Source of the DNA: Sthenelais limicola | Taxonomy: Eukaryota > Annelida > Polychaeta > Phyllodocida > Sigalionidae | Direction of reading: 5' to 3' | Length of the DNA stretch: 64,000 bases | Assembly: GCA_942159475.1 (NCBI GenBank) | Contig: OW804094.1 | Span: 10,197,055-10,261,054 of the forward strand | Shown here: piece after piece, positions 54,592-64,000 of the stretch | Layout of the letters: each line of letters starts with the position of its first letter | Numbering within the stretch: position 1 is the stretch's first letter | The notes under the pieces: model-generated | What the model was told of the DNA's origin: nothing | The model's database searches: none | Seen by the model: the letters and a program-made list of their open reading frames with translations, nothing else | Position numbers and translations under genes: made by a program

Positions 54592-55002
54592 TGATCGGTT
54601 TCAGGTCACAAGTCACAAAAATAATATTTTTCAAAGTGTTTCTGTTACAAGATCATTATTGAAATATTCTGGTTTTTGCAGGGTTTAGCGCCCTTAGTCA
54701 TATATATAGATCTACATACCAAATTTCAGGACAGTGCATTAAATATACCCATGAACTCCTAAGGTGATCGTATAGAGTGTATTCAGCTACTTTACTATAG
54801 TAAATGTCCACCAACAAATATTCCAAAGGTGTTTTTTTTTTCAACAATAAAAAAATATCAAACTTAAAGTATAGAAAAAGATATTATCTATGTCCTACTG
54901 TTTACCAACATTGGAATCTCCTTGATCTCATCTTTTCAAATATGATGATATCTCAAAATCCAATTTTTGCGCCTTGTGACTCATTTCGCTGTAACACATC
55001 AC
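54592..55002. mobile_element. MITE-B, full, eroded left end
   Basis: The left end is shortened (GGTTTCAGGTCACAAGTC); the right end GTAACACATCAC is intact. Confidence 0.75.
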
Positions 55003-56001
55003 AAATAGGACTATTGCCTTCTTCTACGCAGTTCCTCCAAACTGATCTTCAACTCACATTAAATGAAACAGAACTGAAATTGATATAACTAGTTACAGTC
55101 AACAGATCTGAAATATTTCTGGCCAGGGGAAAAGCACCCATATAGTGGGATTTCTGGGGGGAAATAGCAGCCCGGCAATTTTTCTAAACATACTCATTCA
55201 AATGTTGAAACTAAACTAAATTCAACTAAATTTTGTGAATGAAATTTTGTGAAATGGTTTTTGAAAATTTGAGAATTTGCTTTGGAAATTTTAGGTGAAG
55301 AATAGTGAAATTTTGGGGACAATTTGACTATTTTAATAAGTTTTCAAAGACACTGACTTCCGTAGAAATATTCATGTTCAATATTTTTTCTTTGTTTTTT
55401 AAAAACAAAAGCAATTTTATTTCATCAAACCTGCCATCTAGGCATCTACATTTCAACAACCTTCTGTATTTAGTTAACTTTTGTTTTTATTCTACGAAAA
55501 CCTGGTTAACTCACGGTTTATAATTTTTTTTTGTATTTTCGTATTTTCTATACCACTGCGTCCAAGGAGCGAGGCCTTTTTTTCTATATCCTTAAATTCT
55601 TAATAAAACGATCAAAACAAATAAAGTTAATAATGTTATAGATAGGGAGGCAGCGTGGGAGTGTTTTGGAAGAGTTAGGGGAGCATGTATGTGTAATGAT
55701 TAAGGAGGAGATGTTGGGGGGACCGGTCATTTATTGTGACCACAAGCCAGCTCAGGTCACGTCACATCCGGGCACTTGCTATAGGTAAGGCCGCCATCTT
55801 GTTTGTGGTATGAATATTTCAGACTATCTGAGCTCCTTCAGTGAATAAGGGAGAGATAAATGGGCCATGCTCTACCGAGTGTGAATAGGAACACAGCAGT
55901 ATCTATAGGTTATACAGGACACCTTTTGACAGACTGGCAGCCTATGCAGAAACATACCACCCCTATTTATCTTTCATAGAATTACTAATAAAGCTATATA
56001 T
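55003..56001. other. No gene seen apart from the motif cluster
   Basis: About 1 kb, mostly AT-rich, with the YY1-like cluster at 55754-55805. Confidence 0.5.
55754..55805. promoter_or_regulatory. Possible promoter-like motif cluster
   Basis: CAGGTCACGTCACATCCGGG (CRE-like and ETS-like) is followed 22 bases later by GCCGCCATCTTG, a perfect YY1 consensus often found just downstream of transcription starts. No ORF follows that I can support. Confidence 0.3.
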
Positions 56002-56379
56002 GTGATGTCTTATGGGAAAATGTGTCACGAATGTGTCACAAAATGTCTTTATGGGAATGTTTTTGGGGATGCTTCACGCTGTTTGTAGCATGAATAAATT
56101 TACCAAATTTCAAGTCAGTGTATTAAATAATATCTATGCATTTCTAAGTTCATATTATAGGGTATATTTATCTACTTTACTAGTAAATGTCCACCCAGGA
56201 ATATTGCAAACTCGTTTTTCGAAAATAAAAAAATAAAACTTATAGTATAGAAGTACTTACTAGTCCTATTGTTTACTATCATTGGAATCGGCTTCATCCC
56301 ACCTTTTTAAAATATGATCACGGCTATCTCAAAAACCATTTTTTGCGACTTGTTTGACTCATTTTCGTGTAACACATGA
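56002..56379. mobile_element. MITE-B, full, diverged
   Basis: The left end GTGATGTCTTATGGG is followed by a short internal duplication of AATGTGTCAC. The right end is CGTGTAACACATGAG. Confidence 0.75.
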
Positions 56380-56867
56380 GATATTAATAAATACAAAAAT
56401 ATAAATTACTATAGATTTACATTAAAAGAAATTGGCACCTTTATTGGTTTCTGGGGTCCAGTATATTAATTATAGTAGGTCCTATGTTAAATGATGTTCT
56501 ACGAGCTCTTGGCATTGCTTAGGTAGTATTTGGGCTTGTTTAAAGTGGGCGATTTTTTCTACATGCATAGTAATAAAATACTTAGAATGATGCCAAGAAC
56601 ATTGATTAATAGCGCACTTCGGATTTAGATGCTAGTAGTTAAGACGTACGTCTTAACTACTGATGCTTGTTTAAACACAATAATGTAGGGTTGGACGTAC
56701 AAATAGGTCAGTTGTAATGGTTTGATTTTGAGTCTATATCAGCCTGCATTATTTTGTATTTAGATATTTTTATCCAGCCAAAAACATTATCACTGGTACA
56801 CTTTTCTCAGTATTTTCTGACTCTTTACAACATTCAATATGATATCATGAATACATATAATAATCTT

Positions 56868-57095
56868 TATTATAATTATGCGCATTCCTTATGAGAGGTG
56901 CTATTGTGGGGTGCTATAAAAATATTCATATAGTACGTCACCAAGTCGGCCACTTTTATGCACCAAGTTTTATGCCCATATAATAAATATAGAAAGGAAC
57001 TCACCTGCAATAATCGAAAAATTCATTGGACTTGATTCGAATCTCGTCCAATAAATTTTCGATTATTGCAGGCGAGTTCCATTCTCTCTATATAT
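56868..57095. mobile_element. HP-1 element, reversed
   Basis: The core comes first (TATAATTATGCGCATTCC ... CATATAATAAATAT), then the hairpin GGAACTCACCTGCAATAATC / GATTATTGCAGGCGAGTTCC. Confidence 0.7.
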
Positions 57096-57494
57096 AAAGA
57101 AATATTCGACGTGAAATGAGTAAAACATCTGAAAAATCAACAGTTTAAAGCCGTCACCGATGCATCATTCAAATCATGACAGTCCATATAGGTTTACAAT
57201 ATGATGAAATTGCTTCTACAATATTCCATATTTGGTAACCACACAAGCAGACATTAGCTCTAATACAATTCACTTATAAAATATTCAATGGTATAAATTT
57301 AATATGGTAGGATTAATTTCCCCATTATTCTGTATACAACTCCTCCACTCATCGCTCACTGAGGACGAGGCACTTTAAGAGGCCCATCTGTCACTCACCT
57401 GCACTTCTCAATTATAAAGACGTGTTTTATTGTGTTTCCCAGACTGCTTCTAGTTCAGTTTGTCTTCTATTACCTCCAGATGAGCTATACTACA

Positions 57495-57925
57495 TAGAGA
57501 GAATGGAACTAGCTGTCATAAACAACGATTTTTTGGACTTGATTTGTCCAATAAATGTTTGACTACGACGGCGAGTTCCGTTCTATATTCATTATAGGTG
57601 CATAGAATGTGATCAAATATCAATTGTAACTCATCAGATAACACTGAAAACGTAGCCAACTCATGGGCATAGAAGGATGAGAGACAGTGCAAGGCCTATA
57701 GGGATTTGTTGACGTGCTTCGCAGAAACTGAAGGGCTTGTCTAAGTTGTTAATTTCATAGTAAGCCTACATAGAACTATGAAATTAACAACTTAAACAAG
57801 CGCCTTTGCATCTCCGCGAAGCAGGTCAACAAAGCTATTTTTAGACTACATTTTTATCGTACTCATCCTCATAACAATATTGTTATTGCACCCTACTTAT
57901 TGCACCACTCAGGAGAAGTGCACGT
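57495..57925. mobile_element. HP-1 element, long copy
   Basis: Hairpin with GAATGGAAC / GTTCCGTTC ends, then an inner inverted repeat (AAGTTGTTAATTTCATAG / CTATGAAATTAACAACTT) and a right end TTATTGCACCCTACTTATTG. Confidence 0.65.
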
Positions 57926-58100
57926 CAATAAGAGGATTTATTGTGCAATGGTCTCAACTCCTTGCACAACTCCTGCAGCCAAGAATTCAATAACTCCTGG
58001 GCTAGGGTTTCAGGACAAGAATGAAACTGAAACTGAAACTGACAAGGAAGTAAATAGATAGAGACAGAGAGAAGAGAGAATAGGAGATAGAGGTGTATAT

Positions 58101-58540
58101 GGGTCAGATTGTCAAAAAATGTACAATCCCTAGCTCTGCACATTAGCAAATGCTTCAAAATCTGTCTAAAACAATCATAAATACGAGGTATATCTGAGTA
58201 CATTTAGCATGACCTTGATTAAATCAATCGTGAACTGTGTTTTGTATATTATTTCCGTCTTAAATTTAACTATCAAGGTAAGAGCTATCGCTTGTATATC
58301 GATGGTTCCAGTTGGTTGGTTATAGTTGATGTGATAGGTAGGAAATAAACCCTTTATTTATGGTTACGATATCTATTTTTATAATTTTTAGAGACTTACC
58401 GTAGGAAAGTTGAATTAAAATTTAGATTTTTATGAGCAACACATAGGGTTGCGGGAGTATCACCCTTCATCAGATCATTAAATTTGATTATTTGAGAGAA
58501 TTGGTGAAGGTTGAATGGTACATTTGCTGACAACCTGACC
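58101..58540. mobile_element. MITE-A interrupted by a 200-bp insert
   Basis: The left part is 58101-58271 and the right part resumes at about 58480 with TAAATTTGATTATTTGAGAG. Confidence 0.75.
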
Positions 58541-58741
58541 GATTATAAGGTGTCTGAAGCATTCCTCACCAACACAAGGGAAGCGAGCATAAAGAGAGAA
58601 GAGTTACTTCCAGGTGAACGATACAAGGGGAAGCGGGGTGTGGAAGCCTTTCATGTTGTAGTGATGTGTCGGCTCCGTGTGCAGCCTCGCCCCACACCTT
58701 TACCTTTACACTCTCCTCCACCAACACATAGAATATTTTAT

Positions 58742-59100
58742 GTGATCTGTTGATACAGGAAAATCACTCGCACAATTTATATTTTTCAAAGCGTTTTTTC
58801 CACAAGATCTCTTTATTGAAATGTTCTGGTTTTTAGGGGGTTTGGCACTTATAGTCATATGAATCTATGTACTAAATTGCAGGACATTGTGTTAAGTATA
58901 TCCGTGCGTTTTGAAGTTCTTTGTATGGAGTATATTTAGTTACTTTACTGGTAATTATCCATCCAGAAACATTAAAAACTTTTTTTTTTTCAAAAATAAA
59001 AATATCAAACATTAAATATAGAAATACTTATGAGGTTATTAGTGTTTACTATCATTGGAATTGGCTTGATCTCCTCTTTTCAAATATAATAGTATCTCAC
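58742..59100. mobile_element. MITE-B lacking its right end
   Basis: The left end GTGATCTGTTGATACAGG and interior are present. The copy stops at AGTATCTCAC without the terminal repeat. Confidence 0.7.
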
Positions 59101-59919
59101 CTATGCTGTTAGATAGGGATGCAAAAAGAATACCCTCTACACAGTGCTCAGAGAAATCTTGAGCGAAAACATTGAATTTGCTTTTTAAAAACTAACACAT
59201 GACATTAATTATTCACCATTAAAGCTTCTTTCTTAGCTGATTAGATTGTTATCTATAATAATCATAATAACAATACAATATAATACGTCATAATAACATG
59301 ATGTCCTCCGGAATTGCCGCACACGTGGTTCCGGATACCTTTATAATGGCAAGATTTCACTCTATAGTGTTGTGTACAACCACTCATTGTGATATAACCA
59401 ATTTTAAAATTAAAAGAAGAGAGGGGTGAATATATCTTTGGAATTTTGCTCTAGGTAGAAATGGAATATCCGTCATGCAGTCATACCAATACGACAAAAG
59501 GCATTATTTAATAAACAATTATTTAGCCGTGGAGCAATTTGCAAAGACCAGTCGATCATTTCTGACCAAATTAATTTGATCAATATGTTTATACCAATAG
59601 ATAAGGTTTATACCATCAATCACTACTCTGCCAACCAATGTTGATTCCTCCTGCACCATGAATTAAATATTAATTGTTTTGGTTCTGATACAATTATTTA
59701 TATCAGGATCAATGTTATCAAACCAAGGGGCAAGTGCACTAGGTGGCATGTTCATGCAGTTAAAAGGATATCATAGAATAGGTACATAGGTGACTGGGGT
59801 GTTTTAAAAGGATCAATTGTTCCTTTAAATGGAAATAATTCCTGCAGGTATTAATGACAAATATTCAGCTATTCAGGAACATTTCAGTATATAAGCAGAC
59901 CCACCCCTTGGCACTATAT
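59101..59919. other. No gene seen
   Basis: AT-rich, no repeat family recognised. Confidence 0.5.
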
Positions 59920-60148
59920 GGGTCAGATGACCAGAAAATTTACAATCGGCAGCTCTACACATTTAGTACATTCTGCTAAATTCTGCCAGAAAATGATAAA
60001 CAGTAGATATATATCTGAGTATATTTGGTATTGCAATGACTCAAAAAACCTGTTGTGTTGTGTTGAACTGTATTCTGAACCCCATTCTTGTCTTAAATTT
60101 GGTTTATTTGCGAGGATTGGTGAGGGTGAATTGTACATTTCCCGACTC
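59920..60148. mobile_element. MITE-A, full, degraded right tip
   Basis: Left end GGGTCAGATGACCAG; right side ends TTGTACATTTCCCGACTC. Confidence 0.8.
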
Positions 60149-60377
60149 GTATACACGGGTGGACAATATCCAGGTGTTGTTGTTCCTGTACATGTATGTT
60201 TGCATGTATGTATCCATGTAGTATAGACATGTGTGGGTTTATACACATAACATTGTGTGCATGTACATGTAAGAATGAGTGTGTTTGTTTGCATGCAAAC
60301 ACACTCATTGAGGCCGTGGAACTTGGAAGTACCAATTACCTGATATGAGTGCATGTAGACGGCTCACACGCATACAT

Positions 60378-60612
60378 GGGTCAGATTTTCGGAAAATGTA
60401 CAATTCACCTTCACTGATCCTCTCAAAAAACCCATATTTAAGACAAAAATGAGCTTCAAAATACAGTTTAACAAAACAGAAATGACACTTTAAATCAATG
60501 CGATACCAAATATTCTCAGATATACCCAGTATTCTTCATTTTCCCGCCTAATTTAGGACAATTTCCCAAATGTGTAAAGCTGCCAATTGTACATTTTCTG
60601 AAAATCTGACCC
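60378..60612. mobile_element. MITE-A, full copy
   Basis: Exact target duplication ACAT. Confidence 0.9.
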
Positions 60613-61007
60613 ACATGTGATATGAGACTCAGTGCCTGCGCCTCGCACCCATTTCTAGCAACTACTTACCGCGCCGCCATAGCTACTGTGGCTCAACACC
60701 ACCAAGTCAATGCATATTCCCCAACGCTAATCTACTGAATTAATCTAAGAAATTACTTGGTGAGATAGGTGTGATTATTACCAATGAAGAGTTATTATCC
60801 GCATATGTAAATAAACATTGATAATTACAAAAATATCCCACGAGACATATATCAGTCATTTAGATACATTTAAGCTAACTGTCAGCGTTCATAGACTTCA
60901 TACTTTAAAATATATTTCAGGAATATCAGTTTTTATCAAAATACTTCAACTTACTTGGTATTATTGAATGCACCCCTGTTCTTGTATTGCTAATGGGTCT
61001 TAAATAA

Positions 61008-61250
61008 AGAGAATGGAACGAGGTGCTAGTAATTGAATATTTATTGGATGACATTGCATAGCAATTGAGTCCAATAAATATACCGAGTTCCATTCACTAT
61101 TTATTATATGCCCCTAGCATAGACAAATATTGATATATAAATCTTTGTTTTGTGTTGTCATTAAGTATCTAAAAGCTAAAAGAAAACCCAATTCGAATTT
61201 TTATTGCACCTCACTTATCGCACCTCTCAAATGGAATGCACATATAATAA
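61008..61250. mobile_element. HP-1 element, apex present, one arm partly deleted
   Basis: Close to the 5025 copy. The right arm lost its CAATTACTAG block; the right end GGAATGCACATATAATAA is intact. Confidence 0.7.
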
Positions 61251-61473
61251 AGGCCTGTAAAGTAGCTGGGAATCGTTCTTGCATGTCTTTAATGAGTTGA
61301 GTTCTAGGGTTACAGTTTAAAGCTACTAAAGGATTACTGACCAGTTCTTCAAAACATCCTGAGGTGAAGACCACCATGCTGAGGTTATTAATCTTTTTAG
61401 TATTAATTGCCTAAATAGGTCAAGTAAATCCATCTAGGTCAAGGGTCACTATCAACAGCAGTTGCATCTGTAC

Positions 61474-61556
61474 GTTATAAACTCAATTGCATAATCTGCC
61501 AGTGCTTTATAGCTTTCCATGCATCTTCCAAAAAGGCAGAAAGGGAGACTAAAACA
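61474..61556. repeat. Copy of the 35636-35720 repeat segment
   Basis: Shares TTTATAGCTTTCCATGCATC and the following TTCCAAAAAGGCAGAAAGGG with 35670-35715. Confidence 0.6.
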
Positions 61557-61589
61557 AATAGTAACCTCTTGAAATTTACTGAAAAAGAA

Positions 61590-61862
61590 ACTATACAAAA
61601 CATGTTATGTTCAGCACGGAATTTTTAACAGTGATCTCATGTAAATAGCCATATGTTCTACTAGATTCCATAAAACAAGACTTCATCTTTCCCATCATGC
61701 ATTTGGATTTATAGATCATTTACACAAGCTACGATATTGGTAAAAACAGCCTTGCATCTTTCGCTAAAAATGTTGCTAAATGTTTGTATGTCAGTTTGAA
61801 CTGAATCCATCCCAGCATGCTGTGTAATAGACATGCGCAGTGAGACATGCAAATCCCCTATT
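61590..61862. mobile_element. MITE-D, right two-thirds
   Basis: The interior from ATGTTATGTTCAGCACGG to the intact right end CAAATCCCCTATT. Confidence 0.75.
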
Positions 61863-62382
61863 GGAATTGTTGCTACTTGGTAACAGTACAGGTGGTACTT
61901 TACACATGGTCCGTTCTTCCCCGACCCTGTTACGGGCCACAGTAGCTAACTACTGGTTTTAATATACTTGACGACTGCGTGATTTACAGGCAGGAGGGGT
62001 AATAGGGAGTTTCCACAAGCAAACCTATATCAATTACGTCAGACTTGCTGAACCTGCCTAATACACTGCGGTATGGTTGGTACTTGTTGAGTTACTCTGT
62101 ACTACTACACTGTGAGCAGGTGATGAGCACAGGGAGCAGGTAATTACCTCTCACATCCCAGCCCGCTCATATTGCCTACGTTATGTAATCCAACCCTTAT
62201 CACACTCCCTGGTTAATTAATACTCTCCTATCTGCTGCATACTTGCTGGTCGGGTGGAAGTTAAGGCGTCATGCTGTCAGTATACCTTAGTAATAAGATG
62301 CACAACTGCAATAAATATGGTTATATCAATGAGATATCATTAATATATATGCAAAAAGGAGTTATGGAATATATAGACAAAA

Positions 62383-62528
62383 GTGACCGAGGGTGATCTC
62401 GGAGGTACATATTGCATGAGGGTGTAGCAATTTCAGTGAGTGAGTGTAGCTAACAAGCTGAAATGCATAGCCCAAGGGCAATATGTACCAGAGAGATCGC
62501 CCAAGGTCACATTTGTGTTTATTATACC
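62383..62528. mobile_element. HP-3 hairpin next to TTTATTATA
   Basis: Arms GTGACCGAGGGTGATCTC / GAGATCGCCCAAGGTCAC and GTACATATTGC / GCAATATGTAC form a stem of 33 bp or more at 62383-62510. It is followed by TTTATTATACC as in HP-1 and HP-2. Confidence 0.6.
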
Positions 62529-64000
62529 TTTTCCCGACATCTAACATGTAAAAAATGTTTTCACAAGAAATTTAAGTTCAAATAAAAACATTAAAAACAA
62601 ACAATATTGGACTATTTTTTCTATTAGCCGGTAATACAGGAAATTAGCCGGTAATACAGAGCCTGTATTACCTGCTAATTCTGATACAGGGCTCAGTGCT
62701 TAAGTCTACTGTGGTATCATACCAACCTCTAGAAAGGTGTAATAATAATAATAATTATTACACCTTATGACGTAATGTTATGTACAACCTCAAATAATTC
62801 ACAACAGTCTTGGGAGACTTTATGATAAGAGGCAACTCACGAAGACACCCAGGTAGGGTATATTTGCGTTTTTTCTTTCTATATCTCATTATATTTAATT
62901 GTAGTTGGCCTCAAATGAACTAGAAAAAAGAGAGTGCTCAGTAGAAGATGACGAAGGCACACTGAGTCACCTCCCTCCTCCTAGTTACTGTTACCTTGCA
63001 CTGTATGACACTTAATCACTCAGTAAGCAGGTAAGACTTACACCAAAAATAGCAAATAATGACTGCAAAGCTACTTAGGCCCCACTATGTTTTATTTTGC
63101 TGTATTTTGGACCTATACCATATGTTATGTATTAGACATATTGAATTACAAGTAGAAGGTCCCGTCGGAAGAGCTGCCAATGGCAGAGACGTGAGACCTA
63201 TTTCCAGATAGTTGTTATATAAAGTGTAAAAAACTGAAATAAAGTTGTGGAATAATTTCATTGTTGTCAAAGACCCAAGCCATACAATGGGACCATCCTT
63301 GACGAAGAGGGATCTATAGGATTACTTACAATAAACACCTATCACATAGAAATTAATCCCAGATATATATTCATTACTATGATATAGCTGAGAAGGAAGG
63401 AGGAACAAATTCCCATGTAAATATCAAGAACAGAGAAATTGATAAAGATATAGAAGAAATTGTCTCATGGAAAATATGGAAAACAAACTTCTTTTTTCTA
63501 AAAAGTTCGTAAATGACATGTTTTAGCATTGTAGAAGCCAAGATGGCTGGATATTGTGAATAAAACTCGTTATGAAAGAAATATTCAATCAACCTGTATA
63601 CCAAAAAACACACACAAAAAACCCCAGATTGATAATCTCGCGACAGTTAGCAGTGATTCCATAGATATAAAGTCAATCTTAAACGAGCTACCATAACGAG
63701 CAACATCAAATTATAACGAGTCACAGCAATCAAACTTAATGCTAAAGAAAAAAGAGAGCGTGACCAAAAATATTGTATCCAGGGTTAAAGCTGAAGTATG
63801 TAAATGAGTGGATGATGGAGGAACAAACGAGTAACTCAGTGAGTTACTCAGGGTGTGAGTGAGTGAGTGAGTGAGCTGACAGGGTGAGTGAGAGAATGAC
63901 TATATATCAGTACACTTAAGATGTTATGAGTAGTGACTGAAGAGGATTAAAGCGCCACTCTCAGTAACATCGCTCAAAATCTGAACATTTTCTCCTTTTG
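62529..64000. other. No gene seen
   Basis: Holds a hairpin at 62638-62690 (AGCCGGTAATACAG / CTGTATTACCTGCTAAT), a palindrome at 62736-62765 and (GAGT)n at 63855-63875. Confidence 0.5.

Noticed and set aside
58511..58753. 80-codon plus ORF with a moderately GC-rich middle
   Set aside because: It starts inside a MITE-A end, has no supported splice sites and no recognisable domain.

Overview
The window is nuclear DNA of an animal, most likely a marine invertebrate. Supporting signs are a spliced coding exon with canonical splice sites, a eukaryotic tRNA-Pro gene with internal promoter boxes and a T-run terminator, non-LTR and tyrosine-recombinase retrotransposons, and dense miniature inverted-repeat elements (MITEs) in AT-rich DNA. 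Two short repeats at about 35485 and 46072 recall repeats I associate with molluscs. That is a weak clue and I cannot name the species.

Only one stretch looks like part of a host protein gene: a GC-rich, Ser/Pro-rich first coding exon at 1784-2266 on the minus strand, whose later exons lie outside the window. The only RNA gene is tRNA-Pro(AGG) at 39681-39752, minus strand.

Two autonomous-type retroelements dominate the coding content. The first, at about 8345-12400 (minus), is a LINE whose ORF1 protein joins a coiled coil, an RRM-like nucleic-acid-binding region and a C-terminal NADAR domain (N-glycosidase fold). Its ORF2 has an intact AP-type endonuclease but loses the reverse transcriptase where it meets a MITE. 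The second, at 27020-31905 (minus), is a complete Ngaro-type element with gag-like, reverse transcriptase/RNase H and tyrosine recombinase ORFs all open. Its split direct repeats appear identical, so it is probably young.

Most of the rest is non-autonomous DNA. MITE-A (ends GGGTCAG, about 230 bp, mostly 4-bp target duplications) has about 30 copies. MITE-B (ends GTGATGTGTTTCAGG, about 400 bp, 4-bp duplications) has about 17. Smaller families are MITE-C, -D and -E and a CGCGAAAATAAAT-type element. A separate class, called HP here, pairs a long hairpin with a short element bounded by TTATTATA. Nesting is common and several insertions can be checked against an empty copy in this same window. Low-complexity tracts include (GA)n at 5541-5826, (GTGCTA)n at 51299-51386 and a 31-bp pyrimidine minisatellite at 51640-52882. 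The last makes long but meaningless ORFs in all three frames.

Region by region: 1-2800 MITE-E copies and the host exon; 3300-4360 a LINE tail nested in MITE-B; 4400-8340 HP, GA-tract and MITE DNA; 8345-12400 the NADAR LINE; 12.7-26.4 kb a MITE field; 27-31.9 kb the Ngaro element; 32-51 kb MITEs, hairpin elements and the tRNA; 51-53 kb satellites; 53-64 kb further MITE and hairpin elements with no gene seen.
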